From contig JADGRK010000019.1 in assembly GCA_017880985.1 (NCBI GenBank), forward strand, positions 1 through 14,915: DNA of 14,915 bases, written 5' to 3'. Shown piece by piece: positions 7,629 through 14,817 of this stretch. Origin of the DNA: Rhodoferax sp. GTDB taxonomy: Bacteria; Pseudomonadota; Gammaproteobacteria; Burkholderiales; Burkholderiaceae_C. The position numbers and the translations under genes are program-made. The notes under the pieces are model-generated. The model worked only from the letters and a program-made list of their open reading frames with translations. It was not told the DNA's origin and did not search any database. How positions within the stretch are numbered: the stretch's first letter is position 1; each line of letters begins with the position of its first letter.

Positions 7629-9038
7629 ATGACAACCACGCACAAAGTACTGATAGCCAATCGCGGTGAAATTGCCGTTCGCATTGCTCGAGCAGCGCAG
7701 GAACTTGGACTGCAGACCGTTGCGGTGGTAAGTGACGCCGACACCACCAGTCTGGTCGCACAGATGGCCGATCAGGTGGTCAACATTGGCCCTGCGCATC
7801 CAGCCAAAAGTTATTTGAATGCCGATGCCATTTTGCAGGCGGCGCGGTCAACCGGCGCCACCATGGTGCATCCTGGGTATGGTTTCCTGTCCGAAAACGC
7901 TGCGTTTGCTCGCAAGGTCACTCAAGCCGGACTCATTTTTGTCGGACCCAGCGCAGAAACCATTGAGTGCATGGGCAACAAATCCGTGGCACGTGAGACC
8001 GCGCAAAGAGCCGGGGTGCCGACAGTTCCGGGGAGCACCGGCACGGTGGATGATGTGGAAATGGCGGCCCAAGTTGCAGCCGAGGTGGGTTATCCAGTGA
8101 TGATAAAAGCGTCAGCGGGAGGCGGTGGTCGTGGCATTCGTGTTGCGCACAGTGAACCTGAACTTCGTCATCAGTTGCCTCTTGCGAAGGGCGAGGCGCG
8201 TGCGGCGTTCGGTGACGACGCCGTTTATCTGGAGCGCTTCATCGCCAGGGCCCGACATATCGAGGTTCAGGTCTTGGGCGATGGAAAACGGGTTGTTCAT
8301 TGCTATGAGCGCGAATGCTCACTTCAAAGAAGACGGCAAAAAATTGTTGAAGAAGCGCCGTCACCGGCTTTATCGCAGATTAAACGCGATGCCCTGTGTG
8401 AATCAGCTGTTCGCCTGGCGAGCGCTGTCGGCTATAGCGGCGCTGGGACTTTGGAGTTTTTGTATGACGACGACAGTGGTGAGTTCTTCTTTATTGAAAT
8501 GAATACCCGTATTCAAGTTGAACATCCAGTCAGCGAATTGGTGACCGGGGTTGATTTGGTGCGTGAAATGCTGCGAATTGCAATGGGAGAGCCGCTAAGG
8601 TTCAAACAGGAACAGATCGTCCTCAAAGGGGCGGCGATCGAATGCCGTTTGAACGCGGAAGATCCAGAGCGCAACTTCATGCCCAGCCCGGGAACGTTGA
8701 GCGCGCTGCGCTGGCCAGATGGACCGGGTGTGCGGGTAGATACCCATGTGTACGCCGGATACACAATCCCGCCCTTTTACGATTCCCTGTTGGCAAAATT
8801 GGCTGTATGGGATGAGGACAGGCCTGCCGCCTTGCGACGCATGCAACGAGCCTTGGCCGAAACGAGCATTGAGGGTGTCCACAGCACCGTGGCACTGCAT
8901 CAGCAATTGCTGGCTGATCCTTTTGTCAAGAAAGGGCACTTTCACACCGGCTACCTTGAGCAATGGATGGCTGAACGAGCAGCAGCGGCAAAAGCCCAAG
9001 CCCTGGCATCCGAGCCATCAGTCGAACAAGCTGTCTAG
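7629..9038 (+). CDS. accC: Biotin carboxylase (AccC family) of the pxp operon
   Basis: This encodes a 469-residue ATP-grasp enzyme that carboxylates carrier-bound biotin with bicarbonate and ATP. Seen are KVLIANRGEIAVRI (6-19), the glycine-rich ATP loop IKASAGGGGRGIR (159-171), His210, Lys238, and the catalytic block EMNTRIQVEHPV (290-301) with its Glu, Arg and Gln. Length matches E. coli AccC (449). One difference is QRRRQK (233-238), where E. coli AccC has a His at position 236. The ATG at 7629 gives the usual N-terminus; the frame is open from a TTG 12 codons earlier. It lies 46 bases after the carrier gene. The family is clear, but no acetyl-CoA carboxyltransferase genes are adjacent, so I infer a dedicated role with PxpB/PxpC rather than fatty-acid synthesis. 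Confidence 0.9.
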   Translation: MTTTHKVLIANRGEIAVRIARAAQELGLQTVAVVSDADTTSLVAQMADQVVNIGPAHPAKSYLNADAILQAARSTGATMVHPGYGFLSENAAFARKVTQAGLIFVGPSAETIECMGNKSVARETAQRAGVPTVPGSTGTVDDVEMAAQVAAEVGYPVMIKASAGGGGRGIRVAHSEPELRHQLPLAKGEARAAFGDDAVYLERFIARARHIEVQVLGDGKRVVHCYERECSLQRRRQKIVEEAPSPALSQIKRDALCESAVRLASAVGYSGAGTLEFLYDDDSGEFFFIEMNTRIQVEHPVSELVTGVDLVREMLRIAMGEPLRFKQEQIVLKGAAIECRLNAEDPERNFMPSPGTLSALRWPDGPGVRVDTHVYAGYTIPPFYDSLLAKLAVWDEDRPAALRRMQRALAETSIEGVHSTVALHQQLLADPFVKKGHFHTGYLEQWMAERAAAAKAQALASEPSVEQAV

Positions 9039-9068
9039 CTGCCTTCAAGCCTTTTTATAGGAAAACCA

Positions 9069-9953
9069 ATGTCACTCCCACCAGCACGATATTCATTTGG
9101 CGGCGACGAACATATTTTCGTGGAACTCAACCACGACATGTCGCTGGAAGCGTTCTTTAAAGGCATGTCAATAACCAATGCCATTGCGCAGCGAAAGATT
9201 GCCGGCGTTACTGAAATTTGTCCGGCCAATGCTTCCTATCAGGTCCGTTTTGACCCCGATCTGATTGCACCGGACAAGTTAATGGAGATTTTGAAATCGA
9301 TTGAGATCGAGTTGGGCGACGGTGCGCTGGAACTCAACACACGCATCATCGAGATTCCCGTCTTGTACAACGACCCCTGGACCAACGAAACGCAACAGCG
9401 TTTTCGTGAAAGGCATCAGGACCCCACTTCAACCGACCTCGAATATGGCGCACGCATCAATGGCTATGCGAATGTAGACGCGTTCATCGCGGCGCATGCT
9501 GCATCTCCCTGGTTTGTGTCGATGGTTGGCTTTGTTGCGGGTCTGCCATTCATGTTTCAGATGGTTGAGCGTGCCAAGCAGATTCAGGTTCCAAAATATC
9601 TCAGGCCACGCACCGACACACCCAAACTCACGATTGGGCACGGCGGCTGCTTTGGCTGCATCTATTCTGTGCGCGGTGCGGGGGGCTACCAAATGTTTGG
9701 CATCACCCCGGCGCTAATTTTTGATCCGCAACAAAGCCTGCCGTATGTCAAAGACTTCATGGTGTTCTTTCGCCCTGGAGACATTGTCAAGTTCAAGCCA
9801 ATCAATCGGCCCGAGTACGACGCTGCACTTGCAAAAGTACAGGACGGAAGCTTCGACTTGCGCATCCGCGAGGTGAAGTTTTCACTGCAGGACTTTATTA
9901 AAGATCCGAGCGCTTACAACCAACAATTGACGGAGACTTTGTATGGCAATTAA
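9069..9953 (+). CDS. pxpB: 5-oxoprolinase subunit B homologue (KipI / allophanate hydrolase subunit 1 family)
   Basis: This encodes a 294-residue KipI-family protein, longer than E. coli PxpB (about 218). Family blocks include PVLYNDPWT (97-105), SPWFVSMVGFVAGLPFMFQM (146-165), VPKYLRPRTDTP (174-185) and GGYQMFGITP (205-214). The same fold, joined to the PxpC fold, makes the carboxyltransferase domain of urea carboxylase. Between these blocks the usual glycine-threonine loop is replaced by GHGGCFGCIYS (190-200), giving Cys194 and Cys197 in a CxxC arrangement. The start has TAGGAAA a few bases upstream. Its end overlaps the start of pxpC by 11 bases, which implies coupled translation and a two-protein complex. 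Expected role: one half of the carboxyl-transfer or ring-opening active site. Confidence 0.88.
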   Translation: MSLPPARYSFGGDEHIFVELNHDMSLEAFFKGMSITNAIAQRKIAGVTEICPANASYQVRFDPDLIAPDKLMEILKSIEIELGDGALELNTRIIEIPVLYNDPWTNETQQRFRERHQDPTSTDLEYGARINGYANVDAFIAAHAASPWFVSMVGFVAGLPFMFQMVERAKQIQVPKYLRPRTDTPKLTIGHGGCFGCIYSVRGAGGYQMFGITPALIFDPQQSLPYVKDFMVFFRPGDIVKFKPINRPEYDAALAKVQDGSFDLRIREVKFSLQDFIKDPSAYNQQLTETLYGN

Positions 9954-10920
9954 GGTACTACAAGCTGGACTTGCAACCACCGTACAGGATGCCGGTCGAA
10001 TCGGTTATTACCACCTGGGCATTCCGCTTTCAGGCGCGCTCGATCAGTACTCCTTCCGTGCTGCCAATCTCCTGGTCGGAAATTCGGAAGATGCCGCCAC
10101 ACTCGAGATAACGATGCTCGGCCCCAAGCTGGAGTTCATGCATGATGCTGCCATCGCTCTGACTGGTGCCAACTTGCCGGCCAAGCTTGACGGCGTTGCC
10201 ATACCCGGCAACCAGGCTGTCGCTGTCAAGGCGGGCAGCGTGCTAAGTTTTGATTTTCTTAAAGACGGAGCGCGCGCCTACCTTGCCGTGGCGGGTGGCA
10301 TTGATGTGCCTGAGGTATTGGGCAGTCGTTCAACTTACACCTTAGGGGCCATCGGTGGTTTTTGTGGGAGAAAGCTCCAGGCCGGTGATGTTTTGCCCGT
10401 GGGGACTTTTCAGGGGCAATCGCAGATAGGCAGAAAGCTGCCAGATCATTTGAAGCAAGCGCTTCCCAAGCAGGTACAGGTTCGCGTTCTTCCCGGCTTG
10501 TATTTTCATTGGTTGACTCAAGCCTCTGGAAAGTCGTTTTTTGAAGATACATGGCGAGTGGGCCCCGAAGCGGACCGCATCGGCTATCGATTCAAGCATG
10601 GCCGACCTCTGGAATTTGAACCTCGCGAACGCCCCTTTGGGGCTGGTTCTGACCCATCGAACATTGTAGATGCGGGTTATCCCATTGGTTCGATTCAAGT
10701 ACCTGGCGGTCTCGAACCCATCGTTTTGCATCGCGATGCTGTGTCCGGCGGTGGCTACGCCATGATTGGCACGGTCATCAGCGCGGATATGGATGTTGTG
10801 GCGCAACTGCAGCCAAATTTTCAGACTCAATTTGTCGCGGTTGACATGGCGCAAGCCTTGAGCGCGCGCGTCAAACGCAATCAACGTTTGGTTGATTTAC
10901 GACAGGCCTTGTTGAATTAG
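9943..10920 (+). CDS. pxpC: 5-oxoprolinase subunit C homologue (KipA / biotin-dependent carboxyltransferase family)
   Basis: This encodes a 325-residue KipA/allophanate-hydrolase-subunit-2 family protein. Family features are VLQAGLATTVQDAGRIGYYH (5-24), LGIPLSGALDQYSFRAANLL (25-44), an ALTGA block near 76-80, LAVAGGIDVPEVLGSRSTY (114-132) and RIGYRFKHGRPLE (213-225). In urea carboxylase the equivalent fold holds part of the carboxyltransferase site; in PxpABC it partners PxpB. The ATG at 9943 lies inside the last codons of pxpB. It is the last enzyme gene before the terminator at 10968-10991. With the carrier and biotin carboxylase genes present, a carboxylated-substrate mechanism is a reasonable inference, although PxpABC of E. 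coli and B. subtilis was described without biotin proteins. Confidence 0.9.
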   Translation: MAIKVLQAGLATTVQDAGRIGYYHLGIPLSGALDQYSFRAANLLVGNSEDAATLEITMLGPKLEFMHDAAIALTGANLPAKLDGVAIPGNQAVAVKAGSVLSFDFLKDGARAYLAVAGGIDVPEVLGSRSTYTLGAIGGFCGRKLQAGDVLPVGTFQGQSQIGRKLPDHLKQALPKQVQVRVLPGLYFHWLTQASGKSFFEDTWRVGPEADRIGYRFKHGRPLEFEPRERPFGAGSDPSNIVDAGYPIGSIQVPGGLEPIVLHRDAVSGGGYAMIGTVISADMDVVAQLQPNFQTQFVAVDMAQALSARVKRNQRLVDLRQALLN

Positions 10921-10938
10921 GTTTTTTACATATTCCGG

Positions 10939-10957
10939 CAAGTAATGACCTTACTTG
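10939..10957. other. Perfect dyad just upstream of the terminator
   Basis: CAAGTAA (10939-10945) and TTACTTG (10951-10957) are exact inverse repeats around TGACC. It starts 18 bases after the pxpC stop and ends 10 bases before the terminator stem. It could be a 3' mRNA hairpin, half of an attenuator, or an operator for the transporter genes. Confidence 0.4.
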
Positions 10958-10967
10958 TCTTTCCTAC

Positions 10968-10991
10968 CTTCGCACTGGTGCGAAGTTTTTT
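10968..10991 (+). terminator. Intrinsic terminator between pxpC and the binding-protein gene
   Basis: CTTCGCA (10968-10974) pairs exactly with TGCGAAG (10979-10985) over a CTGG loop and is followed directly by six T residues (10986-10991). Nothing beats this as a rho-independent terminator in the window. It separates the five enzyme genes from the transporter genes. It leaves only 30 bases before the next start codon, too little for an obvious separate promoter, so partial read-through or regulated termination is likely. Confidence 0.8.
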
Positions 10992-11021
10992 CAACCTTGA
11001 CTTTTACTTATTGGAGACTTC

Positions 11022-12092
11022 ATGAAAAAAATATCCGCACCCACCTTGCTGGCCGGTGTCTTGTTGTCTGCCTCATTGGCAGCACAAGCGGCGAATTGGT
11101 ACCCCTACGCGGCAGAGCAGACTGAGCCGGCGTTCTCTGACACAGGGGTGAAAAAACCTGTCAACTACAGCCCGCTGCCCAAAGCTGCAAAGAAATGGAA
11201 ACTCTGCGTATCGTTTCCCCACATGAAAGATGCCTACTGGCTGGGTGTTGACTACGGCGTGGTTGAGGAAGCCAAGCGTCTTGGTGTGTCGGCTCAGATA
11301 CTCGAAGCCGGTGGCTATACCAATTTGAACAAGCAAATTTCACAGATTGAAGACTGCGTCGCCGGCGGCGGTCAGGCTGTGGTCATTGGCGGTATTTCTG
11401 CGGATGGCCTGGTCAATTTGGTCAAGTCACTCAAAGCCAAAAATATCCCAGCCATAGATGTCATCAACGGCATCAATTCTCCCGACCTGACAGCCAAGTC
11501 GCTGGTCTCTTTCTACACGATGGGACAAGAAGCGGGCGCCTATCTGGCCAAAAAACATCCCGCTGGAAGCGCCAAGGCGGTGGTCGCGTGGTTTCCGGGA
11601 CCGGCTGGCGCTGGCTGGGTGGAAGCCGCCAACAAAGGTTTCACTGAAGCTGTAAAGGGAAGCTCCCTGGAAGTGATGGCGCCGATATATGGTGATACAG
11701 GCAAAGAAGTCCAAGCCAAGTTGGTTGAGGACGCATTGCAGTCGAACCCCGCCATCCGCTATATCGCAGGCACAGCAGTCACCGCCGAAGTGAGCCAAGG
11801 TATTGTGCGCGCGCGCAACTTGAAAGACAAAGTGCAAGTGATTTCGTTTTATTTGACGCCAGACGTGTACGCCGGCATTGAAAAGGGCACGATCATGGCT
11901 TCTCCCGCCGACGCGATGGTGATTCAAGGGCGCATAGCTATCGATCAAGCGGTGCGTGCTTTGGAAGGCAAAGACCTGATCAAGCACGTGGGACCTAAGA
12001 TTGTCACGATCGACAAAGCCAACTTGAAGCAAATTCGCCGTGACGATGTCTTGCCACCGGCATCATTCAAGCCATTGTTTGAAGTCAAGTAA
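11022..12092 (+). CDS. torT: TorT-like periplasmic substrate-binding protein
   Basis: This encodes a 356-residue periplasmic binding protein of the type-1 (ribose-binding-like) fold. A signal peptide is clear: MKK, a hydrophobic core, and AQA as the cleavage site after residue 23. The mature part resembles E. coli TorT, the TMAO-sensing protein, in blocks such as KLCVSFPHMKDAYWL (64-78), ILEAGGYTNL (96-105) and VISFYLTPDVYAGI. TorT itself works with the TorS sensor kinase, but no tor genes are nearby. Here it precedes an ABC ATPase and permease, so it is most likely the binding component of an importer. GGAG lies five bases before the ATG. The ligand is probably small and nitrogenous, perhaps the substrate of the upstream enzymes; that is inference. 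Confidence 0.85.
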   Translation: MKKISAPTLLAGVLLSASLAAQAANWYPYAAEQTEPAFSDTGVKKPVNYSPLPKAAKKWKLCVSFPHMKDAYWLGVDYGVVEEAKRLGVSAQILEAGGYTNLNKQISQIEDCVAGGGQAVVIGGISADGLVNLVKSLKAKNIPAIDVINGINSPDLTAKSLVSFYTMGQEAGAYLAKKHPAGSAKAVVAWFPGPAGAGWVEAANKGFTEAVKGSSLEVMAPIYGDTGKEVQAKLVEDALQSNPAIRYIAGTAVTAEVSQGIVRARNLKDKVQVISFYLTPDVYAGIEKGTIMASPADAMVIQGRIAIDQAVRALEGKDLIKHVGPKIVTIDKANLKQIRRDDVLPPASFKPLFEVK

Positions 12093-12096
12093 TGGC

Positions 12097-12175
12097 AACC
12101 TGCGGTTTGGGCAAAGTGCTTTTTGAATTTACTGTTCTAGTGACATCAAAAGTGACTTTGTTCAGGCAGCAGGTT
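12097..12175 (+). promoter_or_regulatory. Long intercistronic RNA hairpin between binding-protein and ATPase genes
   Basis: Position i pairs with 24272 minus i over 30 positions (12097-12126 with 12146-12175): 22 Watson-Crick pairs, five G-U wobbles and three mismatches (12104, 12118, 12119), closed by a 19-base loop. The outer seven pairs, AACCTGC with GCAGGTT, are perfect. The wobbles pair only in plus-strand RNA, the sense of the operon. It begins four bases after the stop codon and its 3' arm covers the AGCAGG that should serve as ribosome binding site of the ATPase gene. It could protect the upstream message and damp downstream translation, as intercistronic hairpins do in other transporter operons. 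Confidence 0.65.
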
Positions 12176-12183
12176 AACGTGAG

Positions 12184-13677
12184 ATGAGCGATGTTTTACT
12201 GTCCGTCGAGGGCCTGTCAAAGGAGTTCCCAGGTGTACGCGCGTTGGATGGCGTGGATTTTGAACTGCTTGCAGGCGAGGTGCATGCACTATTTGGTGAG
12301 AATGGTGCCGGCAAGTCCACTCTGATTTCCATTATTGCAGGAGCGCAACAGCAAGATAGTGGAACAATTCGGATGCACGGCGAGGAGCTTCGATTTTCCT
12401 CAGTCGCTGATGCCAGGCGACAAGGCATCAGCGCTGTTTTCCAAGAGTTCTCTTTGGCACCTCACCTCACGGTTGAAGAAAATCTATGTCTGGGCGAAGA
12501 ACAACTTCATCAACGCTTCGGCCTACTGCAATTGTCAGCCATGTCGCGCCATGCCAGCGCGCTCTTGCAGCGATTGAATTTCAAGATTGATCCCAAGAGA
12601 GTCGTTGCAACTCTGTCGCGCGCAGAGCAGCAAATGGTCGAGATCGCCAAGGCTTTGCGCGCGAAGCTTTCCGTGTTGATCCTCGACGAGCCGACAGCAT
12701 CACTGACGGAGAGAGAAAGCGAACAGTTGTTTTCAACCGTGCAAAGTTTGAAGCAACAAGGCGTAGGTATTATTTACATCACCCATCGGATTCAGGAGAT
12801 CAAGCGCCTGGCTGATCGTGTGACCGTATTGCGTGATGGCAAACACATTGGTGTCGTGGATGCTGCGACCACAACTGAAGCCAAACTCATTGAAATGATG
12901 GCTGGACGCAAAGTTGAAAAAATTTATCCCACCATTGCAGCAAATCCGGGGCGCATTATTTTGGAATTGTCTGACATGCGTGGCAGTGTTGACATTGAGG
13001 TGGAACACTTCGTCGCGCGCGAAGGTGAAGTCGTTGGCGTCGCCGGTTTGGTCGGGTGTGGAAAATCAGAGCTACTACGTATGGCTTTTGGTATTGAGCC
13101 AATGAAATCTGGCATCGTTAAATTGGATGGACAGATCATAAACAAGCCAACACCAAGGCGCATGCTCGATGCTGGTGTTTTTTATCTTCCACCCGATCGT
13201 CGAGAAGAGGGTTTGATGCTGTCGGCCAGCACTTCCGACAACATTTCGCTCAATGCATTGACCCAGCATCCAATTCGTTTCCGGTCTGGTTTCCTGTCAC
13301 TTTCTGCTGAGAGAACTGTAACTCGCGACATAAGCAGACGCGTAGACATTCATGCATCAAATTTACTCCGTGCTACAGCACTTCTATCTGGTGGAAATCA
13401 GCAAAAAGTCTTGTTCGGCCGGGGTTTGACACGGTCCATCAAACTGTACATATTTGATGAACCAACCGTGGGTGTTGATGTTGGTACACGCAGTGCGATT
13501 TATTTTTTGATCAAGGAGTTATGCGAAAAGGGCGCAGCCGTCGTCTTGATTTCGTCTGATTTACCTGAAATTTTGCATATGTCTCACCGCGCATACGTCA
13601 TGCGCTCTGGTCGTATAGCAGCTGAAATCGATCGCAGCCGACTCACTGAAGCGGCCGTGCTGCAACATTTTTTTTAG
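12184..13677 (+). CDS. Double-domain ABC importer ATPase (RbsA/MglA type)
   Basis: This encodes a 497-residue protein with two nucleotide-binding domains in one chain. First domain: Walker A GENGAGKS (38-45), signature LSRAEQQ (144-150), Walker B LSVLILDEPTAS (162-173), switch His201. Second domain: Walker A GLVGCGKS (288-295), signature LSGGNQQK (401-408), Walker B KLYIFDEPTVG (420-430). In RbsA-type proteins the second Walker A usually has Arg for Lys; here GxxGxGKS is intact. It powers uptake by the permease encoded 28 bases downstream, with the TorT-like protein as receptor. It starts with ATG; AGCAGG about ten bases upstream is buried in the long hairpin. The family normally carries sugars, autoinducer-2 or similar solutes, so the cargo must be read from the receptor and context. 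Confidence 0.92.
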   Translation: MSDVLLSVEGLSKEFPGVRALDGVDFELLAGEVHALFGENGAGKSTLISIIAGAQQQDSGTIRMHGEELRFSSVADARRQGISAVFQEFSLAPHLTVEENLCLGEEQLHQRFGLLQLSAMSRHASALLQRLNFKIDPKRVVATLSRAEQQMVEIAKALRAKLSVLILDEPTASLTERESEQLFSTVQSLKQQGVGIIYITHRIQEIKRLADRVTVLRDGKHIGVVDAATTTEAKLIEMMAGRKVEKIYPTIAANPGRIILELSDMRGSVDIEVEHFVAREGEVVGVAGLVGCGKSELLRMAFGIEPMKSGIVKLDGQIINKPTPRRMLDAGVFYLPPDRREEGLMLSASTSDNISLNALTQHPIRFRSGFLSLSAERTVTRDISRRVDIHASNLLRATALLSGGNQQKVLFGRGLTRSIKLYIFDEPTVGVDVGTRSAIYFLIKELCEKGAAVVLISSDLPEILHMSHRAYVMRSGRIAAEIDRSRLTEAAVLQHFF

Positions 13678-13705
13678 CCGACCACATCATTTAAGGCAGT
13701 TCAGA

Positions 13706-14737
13706 ATGAGTTCAACCGATCCAGAGAACAATCCGAGCCCAGTTCACAGGTTCTCACCTCGCGACTGGATGCTGAAGATATTTTTGCATTGGGGTGTCAT
13801 GCCCTTTCTGCTCGTGATAGCAGTCATCACTTTCAGTCTGATGTCGTCGCGTTTTCTCACGACCGAGAATTTGATCAATTTGTTTCGCCAGTCGGTGTAT
13901 CTTGTACTGGTCTCCCTGGGTCAAATGTTGGCGCTGATTTCGGGGGGGTTTGATTTGTCAGTCGGCACCATTGTTGCTGTCTCATCCGTGGTATCGGCTT
14001 TGACCATGGGCGCTTTAACCCTCAGTTTTCCTGACGCCATTTGGCTGGTTATAAGCCTGGGTTGCCTGGCAGGTTTGGGTGCGGCAATGTTGATTGGAGT
14101 GGTCAACGGCACAGGCGTCGCCATATTCGGCGTCTCCCCGTTCATCATGACACTTGGCATGCAATCCATTGGTTTTGGCATCGCCCTATTTTTGACGGCT
14201 GGTGTTCCTGTTTCAAACCTGCCGGACGCACTTGGAGATTTTTTCGGCTTTGGCGTGCTGCTTGGAGTTCCTGTGCCAATTTTGGTCATGCTGTTGATTC
14301 TGGTGTTTATGTTTGTTTTGTTGAACTACTCTGCGTGGGGCAGACATTTGTATGCAGTGGGTAGTAATCCAAAAGCCGCTTTACTTTCGGGTATTCGAGT
14401 CAAGCCAGTCCTTATCGGCGCTTATGTTTTGTGTGCATTGATTGCCGGTGTATCAGGTTTATTGCTTACGGCAAGAACTGCATCTGGGGATGCAAACCTG
14501 GGTGGTTCGATGGCACTTGAATCTATCGCCGCATGTGTTATCGGTGGAGTGTCACTGCGGGGCGGCATTGGGCGACTGGAAAACGTCGTGCTGGGTGCGA
14601 TCTTTATCGGGCTGGTACAAAACGGAATGAATTTGGCGCAAATTGGCTCGTACCTGCAAATTGTCGTGCTCGGTGTGCTGCTAATTATTGCCGTCGTCTT
14701 TGATCGTATTCGCCAAAAACGTTTGTACCGGCTTTAG
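13706..14737 (+). CDS. ABC importer permease (RbsC type)
   Basis: This encodes a 343-residue inner-membrane permease of the branched-chain/ribose (BPD_transp_2) family. About 30 cytoplasmic residues precede the first hydrophobic segment (about 31-47), and eight to ten follow. The family motif GGFDLSVG (80-87) and the block LESIAACVIGGVSLRGG (271-287) are present, as expected for RbsC relatives. AAGG lies about ten bases before the ATG. It lies 28 bases after the ATPase gene and completes the importer together with the TorT-like receptor. The 80-base gap to the next gene holds no terminator I can see, so the aminotransferase gene is probably on the same transcript. Confidence 0.92.
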   Translation: MSSTDPENNPSPVHRFSPRDWMLKIFLHWGVMPFLLVIAVITFSLMSSRFLTTENLINLFRQSVYLVLVSLGQMLALISGGFDLSVGTIVAVSSVVSALTMGALTLSFPDAIWLVISLGCLAGLGAAMLIGVVNGTGVAIFGVSPFIMTLGMQSIGFGIALFLTAGVPVSNLPDALGDFFGFGVLLGVPVPILVMLLILVFMFVLLNYSAWGRHLYAVGSNPKAALLSGIRVKPVLIGAYVLCALIAGVSGLLLTARTASGDANLGGSMALESIAACVIGGVSLRGGIGRLENVVLGAIFIGLVQNGMNLAQIGSYLQIVVLGVLLIIAVVFDRIRQKRLYRL

Positions 14738-14817
14738 GTCGGCGCAACCCACAACGTCACGCTTGCAAGAGTTCACTTTATTTCTATTTTTTAAGCTTAG
14801 CCACATTCTGGAGTGTT

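Noticed and set aside
7349..9038. Carrier and biotin carboxylase as the housekeeping acetyl-CoA carboxylase
   Set aside because: The carrier is a bare 77-residue biotinyl domain and both genes are embedded between pxpA and pxpB; this context favours a dedicated function.
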